Source: CBDFMR01 sp965249765 (lineage in GTDB: Bacteria > Bacteroidota > Bacteroidia > Chitinophagales > Saprospiraceae). Taken from it: a stretch of 64,000 bases of DNA. The translations under genes and the position numbers were made by a program. The notes below the pieces were generated by a model. The model made no database searches. It was not told the DNA's origin and saw nothing but the letters and a program-made list of their open reading frames with translations. The DNA is taken from assembly GCA_965249765.1 (NCBI GenBank), contig CBDFMR010000005.1, positions 2,356,001 through 2,420,000 on the forward strand. The letters run 5' to 3'. Below, piece by piece: positions 56,004-63,961 of the stretch (position 1 is the stretch's first letter; every line of letters begins with the position of its first letter).

Positions 56004-57143
56004 TTGTTAGACAAAAAAATAGGAATTCTCGGTGGTGGTCAATTAGGAAGAATGTTGCTTGAAGCGGCTTCACCTTTGGATCTGGCCATATCGGTGATGG
56101 ATAAAAAAAACGATTTTCCGGCAGCCAATCTATGTGCGGATTTTGTAGAAGGGGACTTTACTGATTATGATGATGTCGTGGAATTTGGAAGGGATAAGGA
56201 TATCATCACTGTTGAGATCGAAAAGGTAAATCTCGAAGCTCTAAGGTTGCTAGAGAGAGAAGGAAAAGATGTCTATCCACAACCCAGAGTGCTAGCTATC
56301 ATTCAGGATAAGGGATTGCAGAAAGATTTTTATCAAGACAATGGCTTTCCTACTTCATCTTATATAAAGTGTCAGGACAATAATGAGGTACTATCCCTTT
56401 TAGAAAGAGAAGTGATTTCATTTCCTTTTGTTCAAAAGTCTAGGAAGGATGGATATGACGGACGAGGTGTGTCTGTCATTAAATCAGCGGATGACATCAA
56501 CAAGTTAATTGATACACCATGTATAGTGGAAGATCTGGTAGAGATTGACAAAGAAATTTCTGTTGTTGTAGGGCGAAATCCTAGTGGAGACGTGCGATCG
56601 TTTCCTGTTGTCGATATGATCTTCGACCCTGAAGCGAATCTCGTAAGTATGCTACATTGCCCTTCACTCGTCGGCCCTACAGTTCAGGATCAAGCTGTTT
56701 TGATGGCGGAGAAACTCGCAGAAAAATTCAAAATTGTGGGATTGCTTGCTGTTGAGATGTTTTTGTCTACGGATGGGCAGTTACTAATCAATGAGGTTGC
56801 TCCACGACCACACAACTCAGGCCATCACACTATAGAAGCTTGTATAACGTCACAGTTTGAGCAACACCTCCGAAGCATATTAGGATTGCCACTGGGTGAT
56901 ACATCGCTTATTAAACCTGCGGTGATGATAAACCTACTGGGAGAGAAAGGTTACAGTGGTCCTGTGAAATATGACGGTATAAAAGAGGTGTTGAGGGAAA
57001 GAGGCGTACATGTTCATCTCTATGGAAAGAAAGAAACGAAACCTTCACGGAAAATGGGTCATGTGACGATGATGGCTGATGATTTGGACTCGGCAATTGA
57101 AATGGCTAATTTTGTCAAGAATAAACTGAAAGTGATTTCATGA
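56004..57143 (+). CDS. purK: N5-carboxyaminoimidazole ribonucleotide synthase
   Basis: The 379-residue ATP-grasp enzyme starts at TTG 56004 (MLDKKIGILGGGQLGRMLLEAA, the typical N-terminus). VEIEKVNLEAL, KSRKDGYDGRGVSVI, EISVVVGRN and NEVAPRPHNSGHHTIEAC are the ATP-grasp and substrate motifs. With bicarbonate and ATP it makes N5-CAIR from AIR in purine synthesis. It overlaps purE by four bases (ATGA), so the two consecutive enzymes are coupled. Confidence 0.97.
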   Translation: MLDKKIGILGGGQLGRMLLEAASPLDLAISVMDKKNDFPAANLCADFVEGDFTDYDDVVEFGRDKDIITVEIEKVNLEALRLLEREGKDVYPQPRVLAIIQDKGLQKDFYQDNGFPTSSYIKCQDNNEVLSLLEREVISFPFVQKSRKDGYDGRGVSVIKSADDINKLIDTPCIVEDLVEIDKEISVVVGRNPSGDVRSFPVVDMIFDPEANLVSMLHCPSLVGPTVQDQAVLMAEKLAEKFKIVGLLAVEMFLSTDGQLLINEVAPRPHNSGHHTIEACITSQFEQHLRSILGLPLGDTSLIKPAVMINLLGEKGYSGPVKYDGIKEVLRERGVHVHLYGKKETKPSRKMGHVTMMADDLDSAIEMANFVKNKLKVIS

Positions 57144-57634
57144 GCATAGACGTAGGAATAATAATGGGCTCCGACTCTGACTTATCTGTCATGCAAGCGT
57201 CAGCGGATATCTTGGATAAGCTAGGGATAGCATATGAAATCACCGTGGTGTCCGCTCACCGCACACCTAGACGTATGATGGATTATGCAGAATCAGCAGT
57301 AGCACGCGGTATCAAGGTTATCATCGCTGGTGCTGGTGGTGCTGCCCATCTGCCAGGAATGGTGGCGTCATTAACTCCTCTTCCTGTGATCGGAGTACCA
57401 ATCAAATCCTCCAATTCCATTGATGGTTGGGATTCTATACTATCTATTCTTCAAATGCCCAATGGTGTTCCCGTAGCAACGGTGGCTCTGAATGGCGCCA
57501 AGAATGCTGGTATACTTGCGGCATCTATCATAGGGAGCCATTCACAGATAGTTAGAGAAAAAATAATAGAATACAAGGCTTCAATGGAGCAAGAGGTGTT
57601 GGAGAAGGCAAAGAAAGTGGAGAAGGGAGAATAA
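57140..57634 (+). CDS. purE: N5-CAIR mutase
   Basis: The 164-residue class I PurE has GIIMGSDSDLSVMQ, TVVSAHRTPRRMMDYA, IIAGAGGAAHLPGMVA and VPVATVALNGAKNAGILA. It converts N5-CAIR to CAIR in purine synthesis and directly follows PurK, which makes its substrate. The class I type (not the vertebrate-like class II) agrees with the presence of PurK. The C-terminal tail is charged and variable. Confidence 0.98.
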   Translation: MSIDVGIIMGSDSDLSVMQASADILDKLGIAYEITVVSAHRTPRRMMDYAESAVARGIKVIIAGAGGAAHLPGMVASLTPLPVIGVPIKSSNSIDGWDSILSILQMPNGVPVATVALNGAKNAGILAASIIGSHSQIVREKIIEYKASMEQEVLEKAKKVEKGE

Positions 57635-57651
57635 GGTTATAATTTTTACAA

Positions 57652-57855
57652 ATGTCAAAACTGGTAACAATAGTTTCGTTTGACAGACAATTCAAAGCAC
57701 AAATTGCTGTAAGCTCTTTGATGAATGCTGGAATTACGGTATTTAATAAAGGTGAGTTAGTTGGCCAAACTTTTAGTTTAGAATCAGTAGGAGGATTAGA
57801 GATACAAGTGCCAAAAGATCAAAAGGACAAAGCTCTTCAGTGGAAGGTGAAATAA
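57652..57855 (+). CDS. DUF2007 family small protein
   Basis: The 67-residue protein resembles DUF2007 (putative signal-transducing protein): TIVSFDRQFKAQIAVSSLMNAGI is the start pattern, then a central loop (KGELVGQTFSLESVGGLEIQV) and DKALQ. The family has a ferredoxin-like alpha/beta fold in which the first strand-helix segment monitors or binds an unknown partner. It lies 17 bases after purE and is probably the last gene of the pur operon. Confidence 0.7.
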   Translation: MSKLVTIVSFDRQFKAQIAVSSLMNAGITVFNKGELVGQTFSLESVGGLEIQVPKDQKDKALQWKVK

Positions 57856-57861
57856 TGGAAT

Positions 57862-57887
57862 AAAAAAGCCCCACATCCCTGCGAGGC
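57862..57887 (-). terminator. Minus-strand terminator of the duplicated sRNA unit
   Basis: On the minus strand GCCTCGC pairs with GTGGGGC, including two G-U pairs, around AGGGAT, then six T. The plus-strand version has two A-C mismatches and no T run, so the direction is minus. Confidence 0.6.
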
Positions 57888-57938
57888 CCCTGAAATTATA
57901 ATCCCATGAACATATCCGAACTAGTCTAACCAAAACTA
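57862..57938 (-). ncRNA. Candidate small RNA, copy 1 of a duplicated non-coding unit
   Basis: On the minus strand a -7 element TAGTTTTG (57938-57931) precedes a conserved 25-base box (57920-57896) and the intrinsic terminator at 57862-57887, so an RNA of about 60 bases is implied. The box is exactly repeated 149 bases away (58045-58069), also behind a promoter-like element and before a hairpin. A five-codon frame (ATG TTC ATG GGA TTA TAA) lies in the box. No protein gene occupies this 464-bp gap. Family not recognised. Confidence 0.4.
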
Positions 57939-58319
57939 AACTGAATCATAAGATTTGCTTTCGATAACTTTTATAATAAAAAACTCAATCTTTCAATTTT
58001 AAGAGACTTGCCAAAAGACAGCCCAATGACCATCTTTCAGCAAGTTATAATCCCATGAACATATCCGAATTCGCTAAACCAAATCTTTATTGGTCTAATC
58101 AGTTTTCGAAATATTTAAATTCACAATACAATAGTCTTAATAATCTTTGATCAGATCAATTACAAAAAACATCTATTGTTACGGATACATCGTATAAGAA
58201 TTAAAATATAGATGCTACAAAGACTTGTATATCAGTGAATTATATAATTATAAGTTTTTCCATTATTATAAAAACAAAAGAATTTTTGGGCAGATAAAGG
58301 CTAAAAAAAAGTGAAATAT
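57888..58319. repeat. Gap with a 25-base exact direct repeat
   Basis: The 25 bases at 57896-57920 recur exactly at 58045-58069, and similarity continues for about 20 bases into the promoter-like elements. The remainder of the gap up to the MbnH stop is AT-rich without ORF. Confidence 0.7.
58006..58087 (-). ncRNA. Copy 2 of the duplicated non-coding unit
   Basis: The same 25-base box at 58069-58045 is preceded by AAGATTTG (58087-58080, one mismatch to TAnnTTTG) and followed by a hairpin of 13 pairs: ACTTGCTGAAAGA with TCTTTTGGCAAGT. Two of these pairs are G-U on the minus strand and A-C mismatches on the plus strand, so the RNA is on the minus strand. It lacks the T tract of copy 1. A degenerate terminator or processing site is possible. 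Confidence 0.35.
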
Positions 58320-59420
58320 TTAGTCAAAAGGGTCTGACAAAGCCTCAATTTCATGAAAATCGGGCTCAGATAGGGTCTTCATAAAGGCAATTAGAGCCTC
58401 TTTATGTTCATTATTAAGGCCCAACTCTAAGATTAAGGCGTCTTTATTGGGCGATTCTTTACCACCAGAGATATAATGATCGAGTACTTCTTCTAAAGTT
58501 TGAAACCTTCCATCGTGCATATATGGTGCGGTAAATTCGATATTTCGTAATGACGGTGCTCGAAATTTCCCATTATCGAGATCAACCATGCTCACCTCTC
58601 CCCTACCAAAATCTGGAAAATCCTGTAATGTCATGGCCTCGTCAAGGCCGTTATTGAAATAATCATTGGCAGAAAACAGTGGAGGACTGTGGCAATGACC
58701 ACATTCTGCATCGGGCACCTGGTCATTCTCATCAAAGAAAAGATCCAAGCCTAGCAGCTCTTCATCGGTAAAAGCAGCCTGATTGGCTTGCACTCTATCC
58801 CATTTGGATTGACCAGAGCTGACCATCTGTCGCTCGAACTGTGCAATGGCTTTTACGGCAAGGTCCTTTGTCATATGTGTCTTGCTATCTATACCGAATG
58901 CCGCCCTGAACATTCTAGGATAATCCTCATGTCTTCTTAATTTATTAACAACATTGGGCCAGGTATCATGTAATTCTAAGGGGTCTTCCACAGGTCCTAG
59001 GGCTTGAGCTTCTAGTGAAGGTGCTCTGCCATCCCAGAAAAGACCATTCTGGAAAAAGGCAACATTGAGAAGACTCATCGAACTCCGTCGCCCATTGATT
59101 CCATCCACTCCAGGTGTGGTTGCCAGTTGGTCGGTGAATGTAAATTCCTGCATATGGCAAGAAGCACATGACATTGTACTGTCTATTGACAATAATTTGT
59201 CATAAAACAAGAATCTACCTAGCTCGACACCGGCCTCCGTCATCGGGTTGTCAGCTGGAATCTCCAGAGCAGGAAATCCGTTTGGCACATCTTGAACATA
59301 AGCGACAGGATCATAAGGGAAACGAGCAAGGTCATTGGCAGGTTTATCGGGATCATCATCACAGCATGAAGTGACCAACACCGCAAAAAGAATGAACATG
59401 ATATGCTTGCAAATATTCAT
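58320..59420 (-). CDS. Di-heme cytochrome c peroxidase/MbnH-like lipoprotein
   Basis: The 366-residue protein has a lipoprotein signal (VLVTSC, Cys-18 or 19) and two c-type heme motifs, CASCH and CGHCH, the pattern of di-heme peroxidase/MauG/MbnH proteins. Other family parts are GRFLFYDKLLS, LNVAFFQNGLFWDGRA, and LRNIEFTAPYMHDGRFQTLEEVLDHY. The upstream adjacent gene is an MbnP-like protein. In known pairs MbnH oxidises a Trp of MbnP to kynurenine. The envelope location fits. A simple peroxidase remains possible. Confidence 0.85.
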   Translation of the reverse strand: MNICKHIMFILFAVLVTSCCDDDPDKPANDLARFPYDPVAYVQDVPNGFPALEIPADNPMTEAGVELGRFLFYDKLLSIDSTMSCASCHMQEFTFTDQLATTPGVDGINGRRSSMSLLNVAFFQNGLFWDGRAPSLEAQALGPVEDPLELHDTWPNVVNKLRRHEDYPRMFRAAFGIDSKTHMTKDLAVKAIAQFERQMVSSGQSKWDRVQANQAAFTDEELLGLDLFFDENDQVPDAECGHCHSPPLFSANDYFNNGLDEAMTLQDFPDFGRGEVSMVDLDNGKFRAPSLRNIEFTAPYMHDGRFQTLEEVLDHYISGGKESPNKDALILELGLNNEHKEALIAFMKTLSEPDFHEIEALSDPFD

Positions 59421-59422
59421 AA

Positions 59423-60250
59423 CTAATTAACGGAAAATGATGGGGCAGTGTTTTGAATTAGTCTATTAGATATTTCTTCTTCCGTCATGCTCATAAAGTC
59501 GATTCCATAAAACCACTTTTCATAGTCTACGCTGATGCCTATGTTCAGATTTGCTCCTCGAACAAGACTATGTATAAACTCCAGATCTATGGGTATCAAA
59601 CCATCTGGCCCCTGTGTATCTACAACTTTTATCGTGCTCAGTGATGTATCCGGCTGAATATAAAATCTTGAAAAGACATACCCTTGATTTTCATCAATGT
59701 ATAGACTGTCCTTAATTGCATCTAGCGGCGTACTCGTCTTTTCTTCGACTGGAATGGCATGATTGTAATCATTATTCAGACCTACATTAAAACGTACCCT
59801 ATCAACAGTTCCTTCAACTGTTATTTTCCCGACCTGATGTGTAAATCGATTGGACTTGATGAGGTTCATATCTTTAACAATTGCGACGTCTTCTACTCCT
59901 CCCTCCAATACGCTTACTTCAAAAGAGTCCAAGGTCGTCACTGTGCTTCCATCAGTCATCACTAAGCTTACATCAGAGATCAAGAAAAACGAATTTCCAA
60001 CTCTTAAATTATTATTTGTACCGAAAGTATAAACGGAATCAAAGCCAAAGCCTTCATCTCCAAACACGTGTGTTGTTTCTATTATCAATAATGGTGATTC
60101 ACAACAATCGGCGCAAGCTTTATCAGCTGTCACATCATAATTGGACGCGCTGACATCAAGGCAGCCTTCCTTTGCTTCATAACATGATGCAAGAAAAACC
60201 ACTATCAGGCCTATAAAAATACCCTTAATTGCTTTGACGCCGTTGCTCAT
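59423..60250 (-). CDS. MbnP-like lipoprotein, partner of the di-heme protein
   Basis: The 275-residue lipoprotein (lipobox VFLASC, Cys-23) continues with a small Cys motif common in Bacteroidota surface proteins (GCLDVSASNYDVTAD to CADCC). The rest fits the MbnP family: THVFGDEGFGFDSVYTFG, the RVGNSFFLISDVSLVM segment, and QGYVFSRFYIQPD. The family's aromatic W-x-W before GY is replaced by Y, I and E residues; the only Trp is 246. Copper binding is therefore uncertain. The gene overlaps the exonuclease by 26 bases and ends two bases before the MbnH gene. Confidence 0.68.
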   Translation of the reverse strand: MSNGVKAIKGIFIGLIVVFLASCYEAKEGCLDVSASNYDVTADKACADCCESPLLIIETTHVFGDEGFGFDSVYTFGTNNNLRVGNSFFLISDVSLVMTDGSTVTTLDSFEVSVLEGGVEDVAIVKDMNLIKSNRFTHQVGKITVEGTVDRVRFNVGLNNDYNHAIPVEEKTSTPLDAIKDSLYIDENQGYVFSRFYIQPDTSLSTIKVVDTQGPDGLIPIDLEFIHSLVRGANLNIGISVDYEKWFYGIDFMSMTEEEISNRLIQNTAPSFSVN

Positions 60251-61049
60251 GCTCTGTGAGAATCTGTTTGAGCGTTTGCTTTACCTGTACTGAAAAATCT
60301 TTCTCCTGTATCCACTTATAATACTGCTTGTCACGTAGAATAACGTCGAGCACCTTTTCTCCATTGTATTTTCCGAAGTTGAATATTATCTCACCTTCAC
60401 TGTTATACTTCAACCGTTGAGTGACATCAACCATTCTAGGGTCATGTAAAAACTCAGCTAACGAGGATATGTCATTCGTAATCGGTGATTTATGTGTAAA
60501 ACCATCCCCATCAATCCAATCTACGCCCTCATACATTTGCAACTGACCTTCCAATACCTCCGCTGTAGCCTTGGCATCTGCCATGGCATCATGGGCATTT
60601 TCTATTTCTTTTTGACAATAGTACTTATAGGCCGCACGCAGTGTACGTGGCTGCATCTTGTAAAAAATATGCTGCACATCGACGACTTTCCTATTTACCA
60701 TTGAAAATTCAATACCCGCCCGATGAAATTCCTCCATTAGCATCGGTATGTCAAATCTGATAAGATTGTATCCTGAAAGGTCTGCTTTTCCGATAAACTG
60801 ATTAATCTGATCGGCAACCTGTGGAAAGGTAGGCTTGTTGCTTACCATCTCAGCCGATATCCCATGAACTTTATATGCTTCCTCAGATATGGGCATAGCA
60901 GGGTTAACAAGCAATTCCAATTCCGTAGGAGGTGATCCATCCTTGTGGTTCTTAATGAGCGCTATCTGGATGATTCTATCCCTTATTACATTGAGTCCTG
61001 TAGCCTCAATGTCAAAGAATACAAGATCATTATCAAGGTTAAATTTCAT
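60225..61049 (-). CDS. DEDDh 3'-5' exonuclease (DNA polymerase III epsilon-like) with C-terminal DUF3820-like part
   Basis: The 274-residue protein has the DEDDh exonuclease motifs: FDIEATG (Asp, Glu), NLIRFDIPML (Asp) and HDAMADAKAT (His and Asp). Residues about 215-262 (IIFNFGKYNGEKVLDVI, YYKWIQ) resemble the small DUF3820-type domain that is often fused to such exonucleases. It degrades single-stranded DNA or RNA ends. It is third in the operon behind terC and apbE; its relation to metal or flavin genes is unclear. Confidence 0.88.
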   Translation of the reverse strand: MKFNLDNDLVFFDIEATGLNVIRDRIIQIALIKNHKDGSPPTELELLVNPAMPISEEAYKVHGISAEMVSNKPTFPQVADQINQFIGKADLSGYNLIRFDIPMLMEEFHRAGIEFSMVNRKVVDVQHIFYKMQPRTLRAAYKYYCQKEIENAHDAMADAKATAEVLEGQLQMYEGVDWIDGDGFTHKSPITNDISSLAEFLHDPRMVDVTQRLKYNSEGEIIFNFGKYNGEKVLDVILRDKQYYKWIQEKDFSVQVKQTLKQILTEHEQRRQSN

Positions 61050-61057
61050 GTCAATGG

Positions 61058-62071
61058 TTATTTAGAAATGGATTCATTAGGCGTACTTATAATAGCCTCA
61101 AAGTTAGCCGAATATTCTTGTCTCAGTACACCTCCATCGTTATATATAAAGCAAGCTTCTATATTTTTGAGTTCACTAACTTTGGCTCTAGCATCTTCTA
61201 GTCCCATAACCATAAATGCGGTGGCCCAGGCATCTGCCCGCATGCAATCCGATGCAACAACGGTAGCACTGAGCAATGACAAAATCTCAGGGTAACCGGT
61301 TTTAGGATTTATTGTATGATGAAACTTCTTTCCACCTATTTTATAAAAATTCCGATAATTCCCTGACGTTGCCATGCTTGCATTATCCAGATTCACCATG
61401 AAGGCAAAATCCGTTAATAAAGCTGATTCGTCAGGCTTGGAAATACCGAGTTTCCATTCTTCACCTTTTGAATTAACGCCCCCACAGCGCACTTCTCCTC
61501 CGATCTCCACCATATAATTCTCTACGTCTTCTTTTTCCAACATTATCGCAATCAAATCCACTGCATAACCTTTGGCTATAGCCGAGAAATCCAATTCAAC
61601 TGACGGATGAGACTTGAGCAAGTAGCTATCGAAGGAATTTATATTGACCATGCCTATGAAATTCATTAATGCGTTCACCTCCATGCTGTCAGGCTCCACC
61701 TTTTTATTTCTACCTGAATAACCAAAGCCCCAATAATTAACCAACGGCATGACGGTGGGATCAAAATAACCATCGCTTGATTGGTGCACACTAAGCGCAG
61801 CATCAAAAACAGGAAGAAAATATCTGTCATTTGAAGGGACAAAGAAAGAATCTTTTGATTGGTTAAATTGGGAAATGACGGATTCCGGATCGTACGTCGA
61901 GACACTTGCATTAATTTCTTCAAGCAAGGCTATCATTTCTTTCTTATGGCTTGTGGTAGACTGGTATTTTACATTGAATATCGTTCCCATAGTATTCCCA
62001 TGCTCATAGATGTACTTCACCTTACATGATACGAGAAAACAGATGCACAGTATGGTGACAACCCCTCTCAT
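61058..62071 (-). CDS. apbE: FAD:protein FMN transferase (ApbE) lipoprotein
   Basis: The 337-residue protein has a lipoprotein signal (lipobox LVSC) and the ApbE domain: GNTMGTIFNVKY, VMPLVNYWGFG, SAIAKGYAVDLIA, SGNYRNFY, HTINPKTGYP and ADAWATAFMVMG. It transfers FMN from FAD to a Thr or Ser of target proteins in the periplasm, for example RnfG/NqrC-type subunits. Mg-binding Asp/Ala/Thr positions appear intact. It overlaps terC by four bases (ATGA) and precedes the exonuclease by 8 bases. Confidence 0.95.
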   Translation of the reverse strand: MRGVVTILCICFLVSCKVKYIYEHGNTMGTIFNVKYQSTTSHKKEMIALLEEINASVSTYDPESVISQFNQSKDSFFVPSNDRYFLPVFDAALSVHQSSDGYFDPTVMPLVNYWGFGYSGRNKKVEPDSMEVNALMNFIGMVNINSFDSYLLKSHPSVELDFSAIAKGYAVDLIAIMLEKEDVENYMVEIGGEVRCGGVNSKGEEWKLGISKPDESALLTDFAFMVNLDNASMATSGNYRNFYKIGGKKFHHTINPKTGYPEILSLLSATVVASDCMRADAWATAFMVMGLEDARAKVSELKNIEACFIYNDGGVLRQEYSANFEAIISTPNESISK

Positions 62072-62907
62072 ATGATTCCTTTTGCTTCAGCTTCTTCGCT
62101 TACACCGTGAAGTTGAACAGGTTTATGTCTTTTTCGCAATTTCATGTTGAGCATTTCGACAAGCAGTGCAAAGGCAATGGCAAAATAGAGATAGCCCTTA
62201 GGTACGGCGCCTACCTCACTTCCAAATAGTGAAACATGAGCCAAGTGCGCTCCTTCGATGATCAACATAAATCCTATCAGTATGAGGAAGGCAAGTCCCA
62301 GCATTTGAAGCGTCGGATGCTCATTGACAAATCGACCTACAGGGACAGCGAATAACATCATCAGCAGTACAGAAAGAACGACTGCGATGATCATAATAAC
62401 AAGTGCACCTTCAATCCCATTGGTCATTCCTACTGCCGTAAGAATAGAGTCGAATGAAAAAACGATATTGATCAAGGTTATTTCAACAACCACTTTCTTC
62501 AATGAACTCAGCTTTCCCCTCTTCCCTGTGCCATGAGTCTCACCCTCCAACTTTTCATGAATCTCGGTGACACTTTTGTAAAGCAAAAATATTCCACCAG
62601 CTATAAGAATGAGGCTCTGTCCAGAAAAACCAGCATGGAGAAAGGAGTTATCTATTTTCAACCACGGCTGCTCCATGGCTATCAGCCAGGAAATACCGAA
62701 TAGCAGGATGATCCGCAGCGCCATTGCCAAAACAAGACCAATGTTTGTGGCGAGTTTTTGCTTTTCTCTAGGGAGCTTGCCAGCAGCGATGGATATAAAT
62801 ATAATGTTGTCCACCCCCAGTACGATCTCAAGAAAGGTCAGCGTAAGTAAACTTAACCAAACGCCACCCGAGGCAAAATCAGGCATCGTCATCATCAAAT
62901 AACTCAT
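62068..62907 (-). CDS. TerC family integral membrane protein
   Basis: ATG at 62907 gives 279 residues; an upstream frame to 63009 adds 34 residues without family character. The protein has seven to nine helices with the TerC motifs LTFLEIVLGVDNIIFISI and VEITLINIVFSFDSILTAVGM, each with acidic residues in a membrane helix. TerC/Alx proteins have been linked to tellurite resistance and, more recently, to manganese export for exported metalloenzymes. It is the first gene of the five-gene minus-strand operon. Confidence 0.9.
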   Translation of the reverse strand: MSYLMMTMPDFASGGVWLSLLTLTFLEIVLGVDNIIFISIAAGKLPREKQKLATNIGLVLAMALRIILLFGISWLIAMEQPWLKIDNSFLHAGFSGQSLILIAGGIFLLYKSVTEIHEKLEGETHGTGKRGKLSSLKKVVVEITLINIVFSFDSILTAVGMTNGIEGALVIMIIAVVLSVLLMMLFAVPVGRFVNEHPTLQMLGLAFLILIGFMLIIEGAHLAHVSLFGSEVGAVPKGYLYFAIAFALLVEMLNMKLRKRHKPVQLHGVSEEAEAKGII

Positions 62908-63061
62908 AAGATTGATTTGTGGGGTAAAATTAAAAAGTAATGAGTTAAAATGCCATGTCGCAAGACGAAGAGATTTCAATGCGCATAGACCTGTACTCAA
63001 TATTATCATTATCTGACAATGAATGATCGGGTGTAATTCAGTTTGTCGTATTAGGCCGCTA

Positions 63062-63093
63062 TTTTACCTAGATACTCATTTACCAAGATACTC
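63062..63093. repeat. 16-bp tandem repeat at the transposase 3' end
   Basis: TTTTACCTAGATACTC and ATTTACCAAGATACTC are adjacent and differ at two positions. On the minus strand each would encode EYLGK, so the C-terminal codons are duplicated after the stop. Confidence 0.75.
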
Positions 63094-63655
63094 AGCAATC
63101 AAATTCCAATGTCCACTTTTATTTAATACCCTCAAATTGATCATGTTTTGAAGGCCTTTTTTTGACCATCGCTGACCAGGCTGTTTAAGCCGTTTATGCA
63201 ATACATTCCTATGAGCTGATTCTATGGCTCCTGACCCAATTAAGTACCCCTTATTTGTGAATTCGGGATAGTCCATATAACTTTCATTTCGATCTAAGTA
63301 TGTATCCAGCTTTTGTTTCTGTTCGATTTGCGGTTTTGTTTTTATGACCAATTTTTCAACCCGTTCTCTTGCTTTTTTTATACCCTCTTCTTTCAGTATT
63401 TTTCCTGTCTTCTCCATCCAGTCTTTCTTCTCTTTGTTTCCTTTTATGCATAGCTTTACCAGCTTACCTATGTTCTCCATGCAGTGATAAAAATCCAATA
63501 TCATCTGTGCTTTGGGGTATTCTGATTCAATCCAGTTTTCAATCCACTTTGCTCCATCATTTACAAATATTTACCGTTCTTGTAGTGGCTCATATTGATC
63601 AATGATCGACTCTTGTACAGAATTAGCAAACATTCGTATTTTTGCGACCGCTTGG
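63076..63655 (-). pseudogene. ISKra4-type transposase remnant
   Basis: The intact frame 63076-63504 encodes the C-terminal part of an ISKra4-like transposase (LDFYHCMENIGKLV; YLIGSGAIESAHRNVLHKRL; QRWSKKGLQNMINLRVLN). Reading further upstream in the same frame gives VNDGAKWIENWIESEYPKA and, before it, an in-frame TAA (at about 63572-63574) after EPLQER, then more transposase-like sequence to about 63655, where the tRNA region begins. The N-terminal half and an inverted repeat are missing on that side. The element is dead. Confidence 0.8.
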
Positions 63656-63670
63656 AATCATAGATAGTAT

Positions 63671-63697
63671 GAGGGTATAGTTCAGTTGGTTTAGAGC
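63671..63697 (+). pseudogene. tRNA-Val 5'-half remnant
   Basis: The 27 bases match the first 27 of the intact tRNA-Val at 63846 at 25 positions (the acceptor strand and D arm). The match then stops and no anticodon arm or 3' half follows. Its acceptor half GAGGGTA would pair with the intact gene's 3' TACTCTC with one G-U pair, better than the current GGGGGTA. Confidence 0.7.
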
Positions 63698-63845
63698 ATG
63701 ACTGAGTGGTCCCGAGTCCATGGAATCAATCGTCCTAAATGGACGATTGAAGCGAAGGAACCGAAACATCAGTTTCGGGTGGGAGGCAGCAAGCGCGATC
63801 TATAAGAGAATGGATGACGCAAGAAGGAATTAATATTGAAAGCAT
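63698..63845. other. Hairpin-rich insertion between tRNA-Val 5' half and full tRNA-Val
   Basis: It contains two perfect hairpins, CAATCGTCC/GGACGATTG and CCGAAAC/GTTTCGG, and no ORF. With the remnant it makes a 175-bp unit before the repeated tRNA start. The origin is unknown. Confidence 0.5.
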
Positions 63846-63920
63846 GGGGGTATAGCTCAGTTGGTTTAGAGCGCTTGCTTGACAGGCAAGAGGTCGGCAG
63901 TTCGAGTCTGCCTACTCTCA
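63846..63920 (+). tRNA. tRNA-Val(GAC)
   Basis: The 75-base cloverleaf is complete: acceptor GGGGGTA/TACTCTC (two G-U pairs), D arm GCTC/GAGC, anticodon arm CTTGC/GCAAG with loop TTGACAG (anticodon GAC), T arm GGCAG/CTGCC with TTCGAGT, discriminator A. No CCA is encoded. Confidence 0.93.
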
Positions 63921-63961
63921 CGATATAGTCTCCTGATACAGATCGGGACTCACTTAATATT

